64,000 bases of DNA from Brucella grignonensis (GCF_002252505.1 NZ_NNRL01000148.1:248001-312000); one strand, 5' to 3'. Numbered from the stretch's first letter, positions 46,482-55,523 are shown. Made by a program: numbers and translations. The notes: generated by a model not told the origin, from the letters alone.

Positions 46482-47482
46482 GCTGCTGGCTCCTCATAAG
46501 TTTTTGCGGCTTTCTCACGCAAAATTATGCGTCCACCGCGCTTTTCCTGTCGTGCATTGAAGATTACGGCTGCGATGATCACCGCGCCGGAAATTGCCAT
46601 CTGCCAGAATGGGGAAATGTTGATGACGGGCAGGGCGTTCTTGATGACGCCAAGAAACAAAGCCCCAAGCACCGCACCAACTGCTGTACCGATGCCGCCC
46701 ACAATGGAAATACCGCCAATGACACAGGCTGCGACACTGTCGAGTTCAAACCCGTTGGCGATATCGACATAGGCAACCGCATAGCGCGAGACCCAGAGGT
46801 ATCCGCACAGCCCGGCCAGCGAACCAGAGAGTACAAAAGCCAGAAAGCGTGTGCGCCCGACATCAATTCCCGCATAGACTGCTGCTGTAGGATTACCGCC
46901 GGATGCATAAAGCGCGCGCCCGAAGAAACTGCGTGTCAGCAGCACAAAGACCAGCGCAACAATTATGATGGCTGTCCAGCCAAGCAGAGGCAGACCAAGG
47001 ACGACTGTGCGCGGTGTATTCAGAAACGGTGCCGTCATCTGATGAGCATTCACCCATGCCCCCCCAGAAAGCACAAAGGCCATGCCGCGATAGATTGTGA
47101 GTGTGCCAAGCGTGACAACAATCGCCGGAATATCGAGTTTCCAGACGAGGATACCGTTGATTGCGCCGAGGATCGCACCGACACCAATCGCGGTTATGAT
47201 CAACAGGATCAGCGGCAGATCCGGGAAGTTGGCATTGAGCATTGCCACAGCCATGCCGGTAAAAGCGAGATTGGCCGCCACGGATAGATCAATGGACTTG
47301 GTGAGGATGACCGACATCTGACCCAGCGCCAGAATGATCAGAATCGATGTGTCATTGAAGATATTCGCGAGATTGCTCGGGGACGCAAAACCTGGCGCGC
47401 GCAGCGAGAACAGCCCGATCATGATCGCAATAATGAACAGGAGCAGGAGTTCGCGCTGTTTGAGAAGCTGTTTCATGTTCAC
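46478..47482 (-). CDS. rhaP: L-rhamnose ABC transporter permease RhaP
   Basis: A 334-residue CUT2-type permease, paralogue of RhaQ. Motifs are QMSVILTKSIDLSVAANLAFTGMAVAMLN, LVWKLDIPAIVVTLGTLTIYRGMAFVLSGG and ISIVGGIGTAVGAVLGALFLGVIKNAL. Its start overlaps the rhaT stop and its stop overlaps the rhaQ start by 4 nt each. The P/Q assignment follows the order rhaRSTPQUK known from R. leguminosarum. Confidence 0.92.
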   Translation of the reverse strand: MNMKQLLKQRELLLLFIIAIMIGLFSLRAPGFASPSNLANIFNDTSILIILALGQMSVILTKSIDLSVAANLAFTGMAVAMLNANFPDLPLILLIITAIGVGAILGAINGILVWKLDIPAIVVTLGTLTIYRGMAFVLSGGAWVNAHQMTAPFLNTPRTVVLGLPLLGWTAIIIVALVFVLLTRSFFGRALYASGGNPTAAVYAGIDVGRTRFLAFVLSGSLAGLCGYLWVSRYAVAYVDIANGFELDSVAACVIGGISIVGGIGTAVGAVLGALFLGVIKNALPVINISPFWQMAISGAVIIAAVIFNARQEKRGGRIILREKAAKTYEEPAA

Positions 47483-49032
47483 TCCGCATTTCCCGTGGCA
47501 GCACGCACCAGCACTTCCGCATCCAGCCCTGCACGATCAAAAATGCCTTCTACCAGACCTTCGCGCATGACCATGACGCGATCCGACATGCCAATGATTT
47601 CAGGCAGTTCTGATGAAATCATGATAATGCTGAGACCTTCGGCAGCAAGCTCGCTGATAAATTCATGAACGGCGGCCTTGGAGCCAATATCGATGCCTTT
47701 GGTCGGCTCATCGAGAATGATGACCTTTGGATTGGTGGCAAGCCATTTGCCAATAACGACCTTCTGCTGATTGCCACCCGAAAGCGTTCCGACAGGTACG
47801 GAAAGTGCCGCAGCGCGAAGATCAAAACGTTCGGCATATTTACGCGCAAGCTTGAACTCTTCTGCCATGCGCAGAAACCCATGACGCGAAGTGCGTCCAA
47901 GCGAGGGTAGGGAAACATTCTGGAAAATCGGCATCTGCAAAACCGCACCATGCCGCCCGCGTTCTTCAGGAACATAAACAATGCCATGCGCGATGGCTTC
48001 ACCGGAGCGGCGTATTCTGATTTCCTTGTCCTCCAAGGCAACCCGCCCTTCAGATGGCGTCGTCATACCGAACAATGATTGCGCGAACTCTGAGCGGCCG
48101 GCACCGACAAGTCCGTAAATGCCAAGTATCTCGCCGCGTCGCAGTTCAAAGGATATGTCGCGAAACTCGGTCGGATGGGAATAATGTTCCACTTTCAGCA
48201 CCGTGTCGCCGAGCACAACATCCTGCTTGGGAAAAGCTTTCTCCACGGCACGTCCAACCATCAGCCGGACGATTTCTTTCTCATTCATTTCTGAGAGAAG
48301 TCCATGCCCAACCGCACAGCCGTCACGGAAGACCGCATAATGATCGGCGATCTCATAAACTTCATCAAACTTGTGACTGATGAACAGGATCGCTTTGCCC
48401 TGTGTCTTCAAACGCTCGACGATCCTAAAGAGATCGTCGACTTCCTTGCGTGAAAGTGCTGCCGTTGGCTCGTCCATGATAACGATCTGCGCATCAACGG
48501 AAAGGGCGCGCGCGATGGCCACCAGATGCCGCTGCGCAATCGAAAGCTCTTTGAGCTTGATGCGTGCGTCAACAGTGATTTCCAGTGAGGAGAGCAGGGC
48601 CTGTGCCCGCGCATAGACGGCTTTCCAATTCACAAAACCAAGCTTTGTGCGCGGCGCATGACCGAGATAGATATTTTCACCGACGGATAACTCGTCGAAA
48701 AGTACGGTTTCCTGATGAATTGCTGTTACGCCTGCATTGGTTGCATCCTGTGCGGTCGCAAAATGCAGTGCTTTGCCGCCGATAAATATCTCGCCTTCAT
48801 CGGGCTGGTAGATCCCTGTCAGGATTTTAACGAGGGTGGATTTGCCTGCACCGTTTTCGCCAATGAGTGCAGTTACCTTGCCGGGGTAAAGGGCAATATT
48901 GACATTATCGAGTGCGCGGACGCCGGGAAATGTCTTGGCAATGCCACGCATTTCCAGCAACGGTTGAACCGTTCCGTCAGCAGGCCCCGCAGACAAGGTC
49001 GACTGCCCGCTTTTTTGCAAAGCTGCATTCAT
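47479..49032 (-). CDS. rhaT: L-rhamnose ABC transporter ATP-binding protein RhaT
   Basis: A 517-residue protein with two ABC domains in tandem, as usual for CUT2 sugar importers. The first domain has a full Walker A GENGAGKSTLVK, signature LSIAQRHLVAIARAL and Walker B VIMDEPTAALS. The second has the degenerate GLVGAGRSEFAQ P-loop with intact LSGGNQQKVVIGKWL and VIILDEPTKGIDIG. It energises the RhaPQ permease. It is separated from rhaS by a stable stem-loop that may lower its expression relative to the binding protein. Confidence 0.93.
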   Translation of the reverse strand: MNAALQKSGQSTLSAGPADGTVQPLLEMRGIAKTFPGVRALDNVNIALYPGKVTALIGENGAGKSTLVKILTGIYQPDEGEIFIGGKALHFATAQDATNAGVTAIHQETVLFDELSVGENIYLGHAPRTKLGFVNWKAVYARAQALLSSLEITVDARIKLKELSIAQRHLVAIARALSVDAQIVIMDEPTAALSRKEVDDLFRIVERLKTQGKAILFISHKFDEVYEIADHYAVFRDGCAVGHGLLSEMNEKEIVRLMVGRAVEKAFPKQDVVLGDTVLKVEHYSHPTEFRDISFELRRGEILGIYGLVGAGRSEFAQSLFGMTTPSEGRVALEDKEIRIRRSGEAIAHGIVYVPEERGRHGAVLQMPIFQNVSLPSLGRTSRHGFLRMAEEFKLARKYAERFDLRAAALSVPVGTLSGGNQQKVVIGKWLATNPKVIILDEPTKGIDIGSKAAVHEFISELAAEGLSIIMISSELPEIIGMSDRVMVMREGLVEGIFDRAGLDAEVLVRAATGNAE

Positions 49033-49064
49033 CGGAAATACCTGAAATGAAAATCGGAAGATGA

Positions 49065-49095
49065 TGGCGGTGTTGGGCGCTCCCCTACACCGCCA
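49065..49095 (-). other. stem-loop between rhaS and rhaT
   Basis: TGGCGGTGT pairs perfectly with ACACCGCCA, and GGG/CCC can pair inside the 13-nt loop. There is no T-run, so it is better read as an mRNA processing or stabilising hairpin downstream of the highly expressed binding-protein gene than as a full terminator. Confidence 0.7.
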
Positions 49096-49121
49096 GCCTC
49101 ATTCAAAGTCCCAATCTGAAA

Positions 49122-50117
49122 TCAGAAGACCTTGGAGAACTCGTCGATGTTCGAGGCGTCATAAACAAAGGGATCGCTCATTGCCGCTTCGCCATTTTCG
49201 CCGATCTTGATCTTGCCCATGCGTCCGGCTTCGATTTCCGAGCCCGGCTTGCCATCGGCATCACCCTTTACGAGGTGATAGGCAATCTGCGTGGCCGAAT
49301 AGCCAAGGTCGATCGGGTTCCAGATCGCAAATTCCTTGGTCGCGCCCGACTTGATGGCACCAGCCATTTCGGACGGAAGACCAAGGCCGGTCACATAGAC
49401 ATCGCCGATCTTGCCAGCATCCTTGACTGCCTGCGAGGCTGCGAGCACGCCAACGGTGGTCGGAGCGACAATCACCTTCACATTCGGATTGGAGGTGAGG
49501 AGCCCCTGCGCTTCGCGATAGCTCTTATCGGCAAGATCATCGCCGTAAACAGTGGTTACGAGATTGAGGCCCGGAAAATCCTTGAGCTGCTTCTTCATCT
49601 CGTCAATCCAGATGTTCTGGTTGGTCGAGGTGGTCGTGGCCGACAGGATTGCGAAATCGCCCTTGCCATCTGGCAGATGGTGCGCCGCAAGCGTCAGACA
49701 CATCTTGCCGATCAGATCATTGGACGAGGGATTAAGATGGACAATGCGGCCTTCCGCTGCGACACCGGAATCCCACGAGATAACCTTGATGCCGCGCTGT
49801 GCCGCTTTCTTGAGCGCTGGAACAACTGCATCCGGATCGTTGGCAGAGATGGCAATTGCATCGACACCTTGAGCGATCAGCGAATTGATGACTTCGATCT
49901 GACCTTCAGCTGTGGTTGTAGTCGGACCTGTATAGATAACTTCAACGCCACCCAGTTCCTTGGCTGCTTCCTGTGCGCCTTTATTGGCAGCTTCAAAAAA
50001 GCCGTTACCAAGCGATTTCGCAACAAGTGCGATCTTCATATCGGCAGCCTGAGCGGCTGTCGCCATGAAGGCAACGGCCAGCGCTGTGCCCATTGCCAGT
50101 TTCTTGAAAAGTTTCAT
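49122..50117 (-). CDS. rhaS: L-rhamnose-binding protein RhaS
   Basis: A 331-residue periplasmic binding protein (Peripla_BP_4). Signal peptide MKLFKKLAMGTALAVAFMATAAQA with cleavage before ADMKIALVAKSLGNGFF; the mature part has GPTTTTAEGQIEVINSLIAQGVDAIAISANDPDAVVPALKKA, typical of sugar-binding proteins. It delivers rhamnose to RhaPQ. It lies 45 bp after rhaR and 89 bp before rhaT, with AGGAGG-type sequence upstream of the ATG. Confidence 0.94.
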   Translation of the reverse strand: MKLFKKLAMGTALAVAFMATAAQAADMKIALVAKSLGNGFFEAANKGAQEAAKELGGVEVIYTGPTTTTAEGQIEVINSLIAQGVDAIAISANDPDAVVPALKKAAQRGIKVISWDSGVAAEGRIVHLNPSSNDLIGKMCLTLAAHHLPDGKGDFAILSATTTSTNQNIWIDEMKKQLKDFPGLNLVTTVYGDDLADKSYREAQGLLTSNPNVKVIVAPTTVGVLAASQAVKDAGKIGDVYVTGLGLPSEMAGAIKSGATKEFAIWNPIDLGYSATQIAYHLVKGDADGKPGSEIEAGRMGKIKIGENGEAAMSDPFVYDASNIDEFSKVF

Positions 50118-50162
50118 GTCCTATTCCTCCCGATTAAGAACATTAAGATTGATAAATCCGGT

Positions 50163-50987
50163 TCAGGCGACTTCTGTGGCTTCCCCCCGTTCGCTACCCT
50201 TACCAACATTGGCAGAAACCTGAGCTACGATGAGCTTAATGCCTGCATTTTCAACCATCCGCCGCGCCTCATCCGAAATGCCGTCATCGGTGATCAGCGT
50301 GCTGATACGGTCGAGAGGACAAAGAATGAGACTGGAGCGACGGATGAATTTCGATGAATCGACCATCAGAACAATATCATCTGCCTGACCCATCAGTTTT
50401 TGTTCACTCTGAATGATCAGTGCGTCCGATTCCATTACGCCGAGAGGGCTAACGCCCTGACAGCCCATGAACATGCGCCGACCGTAGAAATTACGGATCA
50501 CATCATTATCGAAGGGCGAGAGAATAAGGCTCTGATCGCGATAAATGGCTCCGCCAGGTACGATAACTGTGCTTTTGGACTGGCGCAGAAGATGTTCCGC
50601 AATGGCAAAGGAATTGGTCAGTACCTGCAACCGGCGCGCGGCAAGATAATGCACCATCTGAAAAGTGGTTGAACCACCATTGATGATAATGCTGTCACCT
50701 TCCTCACAAAGCGATACGGCCTCACGAGCGATTGCACGCTTGCGGTCGGTATTTTCCGTCTCCGATACTTTAAAAGGTCTGCCAGCAAGACTGCCAAGCT
50801 GCGGTGGATGAATGGCCTCCGCGCCACCACGCACCCGCTTGATGCGGCCCTGCATATGAAGCGATGCAATGTCGCGCCGAAGGGTCGCTTCCGACGCCTC
50901 CGTCAATTCCACCAGATCCTGAATGGTAATCACCGGCTTTTCCTGAACTGCGCTCAGGATAATACGGTGGCGCTCTCTTTCGTGCAT
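50163..50987 (-). CDS. rhaR: DeoR-family repressor RhaR of the rhamnose locus
   Basis: A 274-residue DeoR-family regulator. The N-terminal winged helix-turn-helix (ERHRIILSAVQEKPVITIQDLVELTEASEATLRRDIASLHMQGRIKRVRGGAEA) contains the diagnostic S-E-x-T-x-R-R-D motif. The C-terminal sugar-phosphate sensor domain has IINGGSTTFQMVHYL and VIVPGGAIY. The ATG at 50987 has AGGAGGAG upstream; the extension to 51017 is rejected. It faces the divergent rhaDI genes across a region with three related operator-like sites, and is first in the rhaRSTPQUK unit. Confidence 0.93.
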   Translation of the reverse strand: MHERERHRIILSAVQEKPVITIQDLVELTEASEATLRRDIASLHMQGRIKRVRGGAEAIHPPQLGSLAGRPFKVSETENTDRKRAIAREAVSLCEEGDSIIINGGSTTFQMVHYLAARRLQVLTNSFAIAEHLLRQSKSTVIVPGGAIYRDQSLILSPFDNDVIRNFYGRRMFMGCQGVSPLGVMESDALIIQSEQKLMGQADDIVLMVDSSKFIRRSSLILCPLDRISTLITDDGISDEARRMVENAGIKLIVAQVSANVGKGSERGEATEVA

Positions 50988-51027
50988 GGCTCCTCCTCTT
51001 TCTTGTATCAAACACAAATGCGGTCAG

Positions 51028-51046
51028 TGTCAATCACAAACAATCA
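51028..51046. promoter_or_regulatory. candidate RhaR operator 1
   Basis: TGTCAATCACAAACAATCA is the exact reverse complement of the 19-bp site at 51082-51100, the two centres lying 54 bp apart in the rhaR-rhaD divergent region. DeoR proteins often bind such inverted pairs and loop DNA. Confidence 0.75.
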
Positions 51047-51081
51047 ACTTTATGCAAAATAAGAACACTAATGCTCATTTA

Positions 51082-51100
51082 TGATTGTTTGTGATTGACA
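51082..51100. promoter_or_regulatory. candidate RhaR operator 2
   Basis: TGATTGTTTGTGATTGACA, exact inverted copy of operator 1. The internal half-sites TGATTG and TGATTG are direct repeats around TTTG, a typical DeoR layout. Confidence 0.75.
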
Positions 51101-51135
51101 TTAATTTCCACATTACGCCATATCTGTCATCAACA

Positions 51136-51152
51136 TGATCGTTTGTGCGTGA
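51136..51152. promoter_or_regulatory. candidate RhaR operator 3 (diverged)
   Basis: TGATCGTTTGTGCGTGA matches operator 2 at 14 of 17 positions, in the same orientation, 48 bp upstream of the rhaD start. It could be a secondary site that fine-tunes rhaDI. Confidence 0.55.
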
Positions 51153-51199
51153 AAAAGAAAGCGCGCAATCAGGTCTTCACCATAAAACGGGAGGATGAC

Positions 51200-53296
51200 A
51201 TGGTGGCCCAAAGCAGGCTTTTGGATAACCGGTGGGATAATGCCAAAGCAGCGATGCTGGATGAACCGGGCAAACTGCTCTATCGCTCCAATCTCCTCGG
51301 CTCCGACAAGCGCATCACCAATTACGGTGGCGGCAATACGTCTGCAAAGGTTGAGGAAATTGATCCGCTGACAGGTCAGAAGGTTCAGGTTCTCTGGGTC
51401 AAAGGCTCAGGTGGCGACGTCGGCACGATCAAGCTTGATGGCTTTGCCACGCTTTATCAAGACAAGCTCAATGCACTGAAAGGGATTTACAAAGGCGTTG
51501 ACGATGAAGACCGCATGGTCGGCTTTCTTCCGCATTGTACCTTCAACCTCAATCCGCGCGCAGCGTCCATCGATACCCCACTGCATGGTTTCGTACCATT
51601 CACCCATGTCGATCACATGCATCCAGATGCGATCATCGCGATCGCCGCTTCGAAAAACTCCCGCGAACTGACGGCCGAGATTTTTGGCGATGACATTGGC
51701 TGGCTGCCATGGCGTCGTCCCGGCTTTCAGCTGGGTCTCGACCTCGAAGCCTTTGTGAAGTCAAATCCGAAGGCAAGGGGCGTAGTCCTTGAAAGTCATG
51801 GGCTTTTCACCTGGGCCAATGATGCAAAGACTTGTTATGAGACAACCCTTGCAATCATCAACAAGGCTATAGAATGGCTTGACCAGAAGACGAATGGCAA
51901 GGCTGCATTCGGCGGAGCTGTTGCGCAAAGCCTTGATGCATTGGAACGTCGCGCCATTGCGGCGCGTCTTATGCCGGAGATTCGCGGATTGATCAGCAAA
52001 GACGAGCGTAAGCTTGGCCATTTCGATGATCAGGATGCCGTGCTTGAATTCGTAAATGCGAAAGATCTGCAGCCGCTGGCCCGCCTCGGCACGTCTTGTC
52101 CAGATCACTTCCTGCGTACGAAAATTCGCCCGCTCGTGATCGATTTCAATCCGGCCAAGCCGGATATTGACGGCATCGTTGCCGGACTTGAAGCATCACT
52201 TGAAGCCTATCGCGCTGATTACACGCGCTATTATGAGAGCTGCAAGCACGACAACTCACCCAAAATGCGCGATCCCAACCCGGTGATTTTCCTCATTCCC
52301 GGCGTTGGAATGCTGTCATTTGCACGCGACAAGGCCACCGCACGCATTGCTGGCGAGTTCTACGTCAACGCGATCAACGTTATGCGCGGCGCGTCTGCCG
52401 TGTCCGAATATCAGGGTTTGCCTGAACAGGAAGCCTTCGACATCGAATATTGGTTGCTTGAGGAAGCCAAACTTCAGCGTATGCCGAAGCCTAAAAGCCT
52501 TGCAGGTCGAATTGCATTCATCACCGGTGGAGCAGGCGGTATCGGTTATGCGACCGCAGAACGCCTTGCAGGCGAGGGCGCTTGCGTGGTTTTGGCAGAT
52601 ATTGATGCAGGATCGCTCAAATCCGCTCACGATAACCTATCGAAACGCTTCGGCTCGGATCAGGTACGCAGCGTCGAGCTGAATGTGACTGATGAAAAGG
52701 CGGTGATAAACGCCTTCACTGAGGCCAGCGCCGAACTCGGCGGCATCGATATTCTCGTGTCCAATGCAGGCATTGCATCGTCGGCACCGATCGAGACGAC
52801 AGAATTTTCGATGTGGAACCGCAATATAGATATTCTGGCAACGGGCTATTTCCTCGTTTCACGCGAGGCGTTCCGCTTGTTTCGACGTCAGAAGATTGGC
52901 GGCAATGTTGTCTTCGTTGCCTCAAAGAACGGCCTTGCCGCGTCACCCGGCGCATCTGCCTATTGCACGGCAAAGGCAGCTGAAATTCATCTGGCACGTT
53001 GTCTGGCGCTTGAAGGTGCAGAGGCGGGCATCCGGGTGAATGTCGTCAACCCTGATGCGGTTTTGCGTGGCTCGAAAATCTGGGACGGTGAGTGGCGTGA
53101 GCAGCGTGCGGCATCTTCCAAAATCGATGTCACGGAACTGGAAGAGCATTATCGCAAGCGCTCGCTGTTAAAGCTCAATGTGCTGCCGGAAGATATTGCG
53201 GAAGCGATCTACTTCCTTGCGAGTGATGCTTCGGCCAAATCCACCGGCAATATCATCAATGTGGATGCAGGAAACCAGCAGAGCTTTCCGCGCTGA
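51200..53296 (+). CDS. rhaD: bifunctional rhamnulose-1-phosphate aldolase/short-chain dehydrogenase RhaD
   Basis: A 698-residue fusion. Residues 1 to about 400 are a class II aldolase/adducin domain (zinc ligands in THVDHMHPDA and ESHGLFTW; GGGNTSAK near the N-terminus) that splits rhamnulose-1-phosphate into dihydroxyacetone phosphate and L-lactaldehyde. Residues from about 435 are an SDR domain (ITGGAGGIGYA, VSNAGIA, and the SAYCTAKAAE Tyr-Lys pair) expected to oxidise L-lactaldehyde. The frame is open from 51095, but the ATG at 51200 follows GGGAGGATGAC and clears the operator sites, so it is preferred. First of the divergent rhaDI unit. Confidence 0.94.
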   Translation: MVAQSRLLDNRWDNAKAAMLDEPGKLLYRSNLLGSDKRITNYGGGNTSAKVEEIDPLTGQKVQVLWVKGSGGDVGTIKLDGFATLYQDKLNALKGIYKGVDDEDRMVGFLPHCTFNLNPRAASIDTPLHGFVPFTHVDHMHPDAIIAIAASKNSRELTAEIFGDDIGWLPWRRPGFQLGLDLEAFVKSNPKARGVVLESHGLFTWANDAKTCYETTLAIINKAIEWLDQKTNGKAAFGGAVAQSLDALERRAIAARLMPEIRGLISKDERKLGHFDDQDAVLEFVNAKDLQPLARLGTSCPDHFLRTKIRPLVIDFNPAKPDIDGIVAGLEASLEAYRADYTRYYESCKHDNSPKMRDPNPVIFLIPGVGMLSFARDKATARIAGEFYVNAINVMRGASAVSEYQGLPEQEAFDIEYWLLEEAKLQRMPKPKSLAGRIAFITGGAGGIGYATAERLAGEGACVVLADIDAGSLKSAHDNLSKRFGSDQVRSVELNVTDEKAVINAFTEASAELGGIDILVSNAGIASSAPIETTEFSMWNRNIDILATGYFLVSREAFRLFRRQKIGGNVVFVASKNGLAASPGASAYCTAKAAEIHLARCLALEGAEAGIRVNVVNPDAVLRGSKIWDGEWREQRAASSKIDVTELEEHYRKRSLLKLNVLPEDIAEAIYFLASDASAKSTGNIINVDAGNQQSFPR

Positions 53297-53372
53297 TCAT
53301 TGAAAAGGCGGGCAAGGCGATCTTGCCTTCCTGCCTTTTATCCAGGAAATTGAGGACATTCTGGGAGGAACC

Positions 53373-54665
53373 ATGTCCGAACAACGTATTGCAGCCGATT
53401 TCATCGCTGAGCATAACTTCGGTTACGAAGACGCATTGAAGAGCGACTATCAGGCCCTTGGCGAGCAGCTTGCACGTCGCGGCATTGAAATCGAAAAGAT
53501 TACAGAAAAAGTGGCGAAATATTTCGTTGCCGTGCCTTCATGGGGTACAGGTACCGGGGGCACACGCTTCGGTCGCTTCCCCGGTCGCGGTGAACCACGC
53601 GGTATTTTCGACAAGCTCAATGATTGTGCCGTCATCAACGAGCTCTCCCGCGCAACACCAAATGTCTCGCTACATATTCCATGGGACAAAGCCGATCCAA
53701 AAAAGCTGATCGCACATGCCACTGCCTTGGGACTTGGTTTTGACGCGATGAATTCCAACACGTTCGCGGATTCAGCCGATCAGCAGCATTCCTATAAATA
53801 TGGCTCGCTTACGCATGTGGATGCGGCTGTCCGCGCGCAGGCTGTAGACCATAATATTGAGTGCATCGAAATCGGAGATGCCATTGGTTCAAAAGCGTTG
53901 ACCGTTTGGCTTGCTGACGGCTCCAACTTTCCGGGACAGCAGAATTTCACTCGCGCTTTCGAGCGCTATCTGCATTCGATGGGCGAGATTTATAAGGCAC
54001 TACCGGACGATTGGCGGCTGTTTTCCGAACATAAAATGTACGAGCCAGCCTTCTATTCCACCGTCGTACAGGACTGGGGCACCAATTATCTCATAGCGAC
54101 CACGCTCGGTCCGAAAGCACAATGTCTCGTTGATCTCGGTCACCATGCGCCCAACACCAATATCGAAATGATCGTTGCGCGACTGATGCAGTTCGGAAAA
54201 CTTGGCGGCTTCCACTTCAACGACAGTAAATATGGCGACGACGATCTCGATGCAGGATCTATCGATCCTTATCGCCTGTTCCTCGTTTTCAATGAGTTGG
54301 TTGATGCGGACTATCGCGGTGTGAAGGATTTTCATCCCGCCCACATGATCGATCAGTCGCACAATGTAACCGATCCACTGGAAAGTCTTATCTCTTCAGC
54401 CAATGAAATCCGCCGCGCCTATGCGCAAGCGCTATTGGTGGATCGCGAAGCGCTGGAAACCTATCAGCAGGAAAATGATGCACTGATGGCGTCAGACACG
54501 TTGAAACGTGCTTATCGCACAGATGTAGAACCGATATTGGCCGAAGCACGTCGCCGAACAGGCGGAGCGATTGAGCCGATTTCAGCTTATCGCGCGAGTG
54601 GCTATCGTGAGAAAGTTGCCAAAGAGCGCCCGGAAAGCAGAAGTGACGGCGGCGCTTTCAACTAA
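53373..54665 (+). CDS. rhaI: L-rhamnose isomerase RhaI
   Basis: A 430-residue TIM-barrel aldose isomerase of the Pseudomonas stutzeri type, converting L-rhamnose to L-rhamnulose. Metal ligands fall in SEHKMYEPAFY, VDLGHHAPNTNIE and FHFNDSKYGDDDLDAGS, and the FPGRGEPRGIFDKL segment near the N-terminus is family-specific. It differs from the E. coli RhaA type in sequence and size. Start ATG with GGGAGGAACC upstream, 76 bp after rhaD, followed by an intrinsic terminator. Confidence 0.95.
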   Translation: MSEQRIAADFIAEHNFGYEDALKSDYQALGEQLARRGIEIEKITEKVAKYFVAVPSWGTGTGGTRFGRFPGRGEPRGIFDKLNDCAVINELSRATPNVSLHIPWDKADPKKLIAHATALGLGFDAMNSNTFADSADQQHSYKYGSLTHVDAAVRAQAVDHNIECIEIGDAIGSKALTVWLADGSNFPGQQNFTRAFERYLHSMGEIYKALPDDWRLFSEHKMYEPAFYSTVVQDWGTNYLIATTLGPKAQCLVDLGHHAPNTNIEMIVARLMQFGKLGGFHFNDSKYGDDDLDAGSIDPYRLFLVFNELVDADYRGVKDFHPAHMIDQSHNVTDPLESLISSANEIRRAYAQALLVDREALETYQQENDALMASDTLKRAYRTDVEPILAEARRRTGGAIEPISAYRASGYREKVAKERPESRSDGGAFN

Positions 54666-54679
54666 GGCAAGTCTCAATA

Positions 54680-54717
54680 GGAGAACGTCCTTATAAGAAC
54701 GTTCTCCGTTTCTTTTG
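54680..54717 (+). terminator. intrinsic terminator after rhaI
   Basis: GGAGAACGT pairs with ACGTTCTCC around a 10-nt loop, followed by GTTTCTTTT. It begins 15 bp after the rhaI stop. Confidence 0.85.
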
Positions 54718-54724
54718 GTCTAGA

Positions 54725-54769
54725 GCATGTCTCCCAAAAGTGGGAACCGGTTTTGGGATAAAGACATGC
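54725..54769. repeat. palindromic intergenic repeat, copy 3
   Basis: The best-preserved copy: arms GCATGTCT / AGACATGC, inner arms CCCAAAA / TTTTGGG and centre GTGGGAACCGG. The central 22 bp are identical to copy 1 at 11703-11746. It is followed by a second hairpin at 54785-54826. Confidence 0.85.
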
Positions 54770-54784
54770 GTAAAAACAAATGGA

Positions 54785-54826
54785 TAGAGCATTTCCAATG
54801 ACTCAAGCAAAACAGGAAATGCTCTA
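54785..54826. repeat. second hairpin of the composite repeat, overlapping the alkB stop
   Basis: TAGAGCATTTCC and GGAAATGCTCTA form a perfect 12-bp inverted repeat with an 18-bp centre. Its right arm includes the last codons and TAG stop (54824-54826) of the minus-strand AlkB gene, so the element reaches into the coding end. In minus-strand RNA it could act as a 3' hairpin. Confidence 0.8.
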
Positions 54827-55462
54827 TTGAGCTTTTCTGAATGTCAGATTGTATCGATAGCGTCCCAACTGCGGGTGTTCCCCGTCTTTAAGCGCCAGAA
54901 TACCATGATAGAACAGCCGTGAAGGGCCACCCCAGACGACCACGTCGCCATGATGCAGCACAAATTTGCGCACAGGGTCGTTGCGCTGCAAACCACCGAA
55001 CTGAAATGTCGCGGGAATGCCAAGCGATACGGATACAATCGGATTGGTGAAATCCTTCTCGTCCTTGTCCTGATGCAGCGACATCTTCGCGCCCGGCTCA
55101 TAGCGATTAATCAGGCACGCATCGGGTGAAAAACCGGCATAGCCAGATTCCTGTGCAGCAGTTTCCGCAAGGCTACGCAAAGCATCCGGCATCGGAGGCC
55201 AAGGCCGGTCAGTCTCCGGATCAATCGGACTGTAACGATAGCCGCGTCGATCCGTGACCCAACCGTATTTGCCACAATTGGTCATCGCCACTGACATGCG
55301 AAAACCGCCCGGGGTCGTCATGTGGCGAAACGGTGCTTCACCAGCAACACCTTCTAGGGCACTGATAATATTTCTGTCCTTCGCAAGAGCAAAGCCGCGC
55401 AAAAGCACGGCGCCGTCCGCCAGTTTTTCGCGTGTCTCGAGGCTGGAAAAGAGATCGTTCAT
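54824..55462 (-). CDS. alkB: AlkB-type alpha-ketoglutarate-dependent dioxygenase
   Basis: A 212-residue Fe(II)/2-oxoglutarate dioxygenase that removes alkyl groups from DNA and RNA bases by oxidative dealkylation. The facial triad is His and Asp in SLHQDKDE and His in LFYHGILAL; the 2-oxoglutarate-binding arginines are in RYRYNLTFR; CLINRYEPGAKMS and QFGGLQR fit E. coli AlkB. The ATG at 55462 is used (an in-frame TTG precedes it). It is divergent from the Rrf2 gene, and its stop lies in a repeat hairpin. Confidence 0.93.
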   Translation of the reverse strand: MNDLFSSLETREKLADGAVLLRGFALAKDRNIISALEGVAGEAPFRHMTTPGGFRMSVAMTNCGKYGWVTDRRGYRYSPIDPETDRPWPPMPDALRSLAETAAQESGYAGFSPDACLINRYEPGAKMSLHQDKDEKDFTNPIVSVSLGIPATFQFGGLQRNDPVRKFVLHHGDVVVWGGPSRLFYHGILALKDGEHPQLGRYRYNLTFRKAQ

Positions 55463-55523
55463 CAAGCGATCTTAGCACAAAGCCTTGCCGCCGCTTCCCG
55501 AAAATTGCTTCCAAATTTCGTGC

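Noticed and set aside
49275-50357. 360-codon plus-strand frame opposite rhaS and rhaR
   Set aside because: Spans two real minus-strand genes and the gap between them; composition is typical of an antisense shadow.
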